Source of the DNA: Microtetraspora fusca
GTDB taxonomy: Bacteria > Actinomycetota > Actinomycetes > Streptosporangiales > Streptosporangiaceae
Assembly (NCBI RefSeq): GCF_001570365.1
Contig: NZ_BBYK01000058.1
Coordinates: forward strand, 86,348 to 150,347
Length of the DNA stretch: 64,000 nucleotides
Direction: 5' to 3'
This document shows, piece after piece, positions 62,217 to 64,000 of this stretch. How positions within the stretch are numbered: the first letter of the stretch is position 1; every line of letters begins with the position of its first letter. The notes under the pieces are model-generated. The model was not told the DNA's origin, searched no databases, and saw only the letters and a list, made by a program, of their open reading frames with translations. Position numbers and translations under genes: made by a program.

Positions 62217-63114
62217 CTAGGAGCGGCGGGGGTCATAGTTCTGGAACTCGACCAGGCGGATGTCGCTCCGCGGCAGCAGGGGCACCCCGCTGCTGGAGTC
62301 CAGCACCACCCGGCGGCCCAAAGGCTCGCGCAGCGTGACGCCGATCCGGTCCGTCTTCCCTATGTCGTTGCAGACCTCCACGTTGTCGTTGAGCCGGACG
62401 TCGACGCCCACGACCACCGCTTCGGGCGTCTCGTGGACGCGCGAGCCGTACGTCGTGTCGCAAATGCCGTGCGTATAGCTCAACTGGAGCTGAGTCGGCG
62501 CGCGCACCTCGTAGGTGCTCACCTCCTGGATCCCGCGGTCCAGCGGTCGGGGCGGCCCGCCCATCGCCTCCGGGTCCACCGCCACCCGCCGGAACGGTTC
62601 CGGCACGCCCTTCACGGTGAAGTCCCACGTCGGTACCCGCACGTCCCCCCGACTGCTGGGCATCGTGGCCTCGCCCCGCGCCACCGCGACCACGCGCAGT
62701 GGCCGGCAGCCCTTGGCCGGGCACTCCTCGTCGACGAAGGACTTGGGCTTGCTGAGCCCGGCGTAGGCGGCTGTGGCCGTCAGCACCGGCACGTTCAGCG
62801 TGCTCTTATCGGCCCAGCGCAGCTTGGCCGGGGCGGGCACCTCGGCCGGGAGCTCGGTCTCCAGCTTCCAGGCGCTGTTGATCACGCTCCGCCCGACCCA
62901 GCGGGGCATGCGTCCCCAATCGGACTCCAGGGTCAGGTTCCGCAACGGTACGAACCCCGCGATCCAGGGCTCTCTCCGCCGAACTCTGCCAGCGTTCGGC
63001 GACCTCACGGGCGCGGTCCGTGAACTCGTCGAACTCGTGGGCAGTGACCGGAGCTCGGCTGGAACCGCAGGCCGTCGCGAGCATGATGAGCACTGCGACT
63101 GGAAGCATCCTCAT
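62217..63114 (-). pseudogene. Lipoprotein gene with one frameshift
   Basis: MRMLPVAVLIMLATACGSSR (lipobox LATAC, Cys16) and FDEFTDRAREVAERWQSS read in one frame to about 62980. Another frame then supplies EPWIAGFVPLRNLTLESDWG and about 240 further residues (NVPVLTATAAYAGLSKPKSF; LSYTHGICDTTYGSRVHETP) ending at 62217. The C-terminal part reads as an extracellular beta-rich domain. Without the shift it would be about 298 residues. The slip is in GAGAGAGCCC, so a sequencing error is possible. No family recognised. Confidence 0.65.
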
Positions 63115-63164
63115 GTTCGGTAGACGTGCCGGCGGGCGGCACGGTTCGCGCAACCGCGCGTCAG

Positions 63165-63327
63165 GAGGCACGGCTACGTCCTTGACCATGGTCACCGCTA
63201 CGAGGGCCAGACGCCGGAACAGGTCACCGCGCCCCTGAGCGAGACGGTCGGCCGGGCCCCGGACATCCTTGACACCAGCCTCGGCGGTGCCAAGACCGCC
63301 GCCTACCGCAGCCGCCGCCAAACCTGA
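63165..63327 (+). pseudogene. Possible C-terminal remnant of an unknown gene
   Basis: HGYVLDHGHRYEGQTPEQVT and APLSETVGRAPDILDTSL, ending GGAKTAAYRSRRQT and TGA, read as a protein C-terminus. There is no start codon or ribosome site, and no family assigned. It ends one base before the TrmO-like gene. Confidence 0.3.
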
Positions 63328-63798
63328 TCAAGCCTTGTAGTACTCGCTCATGAGATGGGTCGCCCAGGCGGGCTGCCGGACCGGATCGGTGGGCGCGAAT
63401 TCGACCAAGTACGGCTTGATGTCCAGAACAGGGGTGCCGTCCAGCGCGTCCAGGTCGGCCACATGCAGGTCGCGTCCATCGACGGCCAGCAGCCGGCACA
63501 CAGAGACGCCGAGCCGGTTGGGCCGGTACGGTCCACGGTGCGCGAAAACGCCCACGAGCGGGCCGTCGGGATTCTTGCGCGGCGGACGCGGCCGGCTTTG
63601 CACGTTCTCATCGTCGATCCGGTCGAACTGGAAGACGATCTCCAGATGGGAGAACTCCTGTAAGCCCTGCAGGGCCGACGCCTCGAAGCGGTCCTCCAGC
63701 CGGATGACGGCCTTGACGTCATACCAGTTGTCCTCGTACATATCGGGCCGTCCGCCAAGGACGCGGGCGACGGGGCTCAGAATGACGCCGTCCATCAT
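63328..63798 (-). CDS. TsaA/TrmO-type tRNA methyltransferase-like protein
   Basis: 156 aa. PVARVLGGRPDMYEDNWYDV is the TsaA-like start, and GVFAHRGPYRPNRLGVSVCR with LDALDGTPVLDIKPYLVEFA is the family signature (fold UPF0066/YaeB, SAM-binding). E. coli TrmO methylates t6A37 of tRNA-Thr; smaller actinobacterial members may have other substrates. Its first ATG overlaps the TGA of the upstream TetR gene (ATGA), so they are coupled; a second ATG follows directly. The TetR probably regulates it. Confidence 0.88.
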   Translation of the reverse strand: MMDGVILSPVARVLGGRPDMYEDNWYDVKAVIRLEDRFEASALQGLQEFSHLEIVFQFDRIDDENVQSRPRPPRKNPDGPLVGVFAHRGPYRPNRLGVSVCRLLAVDGRDLHVADLDALDGTPVLDIKPYLVEFAPTDPVRQPAWATHLMSEYYKA

Positions 63799-64000
63799 GA
63801 ATCACCTCGTATGGAGCAGAGCTGGGCGCGGAGGGTGTCGCCGACCCATCGCTCCCAGCGCTCGCGCGTCCACCCGCGCTCACGGACGAACAACAGGTAC
63901 AGCTCGGGGCTGAGCAGGCCGTACAGCAGGTCGGCGGCCTCCTCCACCGACACCTCGGCTCGCGCACCGGGTTTGCCGACAAGCGCCTCGGCCGCGCCCC
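63795..64000 (-). CDS. TetR-family regulator, C-terminal part (start beyond window)
   Basis: 67 codons from the right edge: EEAADLLYGLLSPELYLLFV and RERGWTRERWERWVGDTLRA are the typical end of a TetR ligand domain (SPELY-RERGW-WL motif). The N-terminal HTH is outside the window. Stop overlaps the start of the TrmO-like gene. Confidence 0.75.
   Translation of the reverse strand, partial: GAAEALVGKPGARAEVSVEEAADLLYGLLSPELYLLFVRERGWTRERWERWVGDTLRAQLCSIRGDS

Noticed and set aside
62806..63321. Upstream extension of the lipoprotein frame
   Set aside because: Residues before MRMLP are non-signal and Gly/Ala/Arg-rich; lipoprotein start is at 63114.

Overview
GC-rich actinomycete chromosomal DNA. 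The evidence is G/C-ending codons, GTG starts, ECF and GntR/MocR regulators, a c-di-AMP riboswitch in front of a cell-wall hydrolase, and secreted proteins with Tat-like or lipoprotein signals. Gene families and layout suit a Streptosporangiales-type or Streptomyces-like organism, but genus cannot be fixed from the window. No rRNA, tRNA, CRISPR array, ribosomal protein or other core housekeeping operon was seen. The region is accessory: resistance and efflux genes, small regulators paired with enzymes, and many broken genes.

Layout. 1-9 kb: a partial sigma factor, a DHFR-family reductase, a truncated integrase, a divergent MocR regulator/DMT transporter pair, a cupin, a 14-TM efflux pump, and a DGPF/ECF42-type sigma factor pair. 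9-15.5 kb: riboswitch-controlled CHAP hydrolase, alpha/beta hydrolase, class A beta-lactamase, SDR, and an MFS pump with a frameshift. 15.6-19.4 kb: a graveyard of regulator and MFS pieces around an intact ArsR-VOC operon with a perfect operator. 19.4-23.4 kb: NmrA-like protein, methyltransferase, and a divergent LysR/MDR reductase pair. 23.5-31 kb: coiled-coil proteins (one intact, two decayed), uncharacterised genes, and a duplicated sigma-factor tail. 31-39.4 kb: serine hydrolase, IS630 remnant, chloramphenicol-type exporter with a probable leader peptide, AlkD-like protein, GntR and TauE/SafE. 39.5-44.5 kb: TetR/Tet(X)-like pair, a second DHFR-family copy, VOC protein, IS5 and recombinase remnants, and an orphan substrate-binding protein. 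44,679-49,774: a complete Tn3-family transposon unit with 49-bp inverted repeats, a tyrosine recombinase, a VOC passenger and a broken transposase. 50-64 kb: a MITE-like element beside a DUF1062 gene, GNAT, methyltransferase, secreted M4 protease, SecDF fusion, FG-GAP protein, a CGNR regulator/MBL hydrolase pair, a lipoprotein, a TrmO-like protein and a partial TetR.

How it fits together. Most intact units are self-contained regulator-plus-target pairs with a visible operator between them (MocR/DMT, ArsR/VOC, LysR/MDR, TetR/monooxygenase, CGNR/MBL). That suggests locally induced detoxification and efflux functions. Around 52.9-60.3 kb the M4 protease, a small secreted protein, an accessory SecDF and an FG-GAP protein form a secretion-flavoured group.

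Caveat. At least eleven reading frames carry single-base shifts, several in G or C runs. Some may be sequencing or assembly errors rather than real decay.
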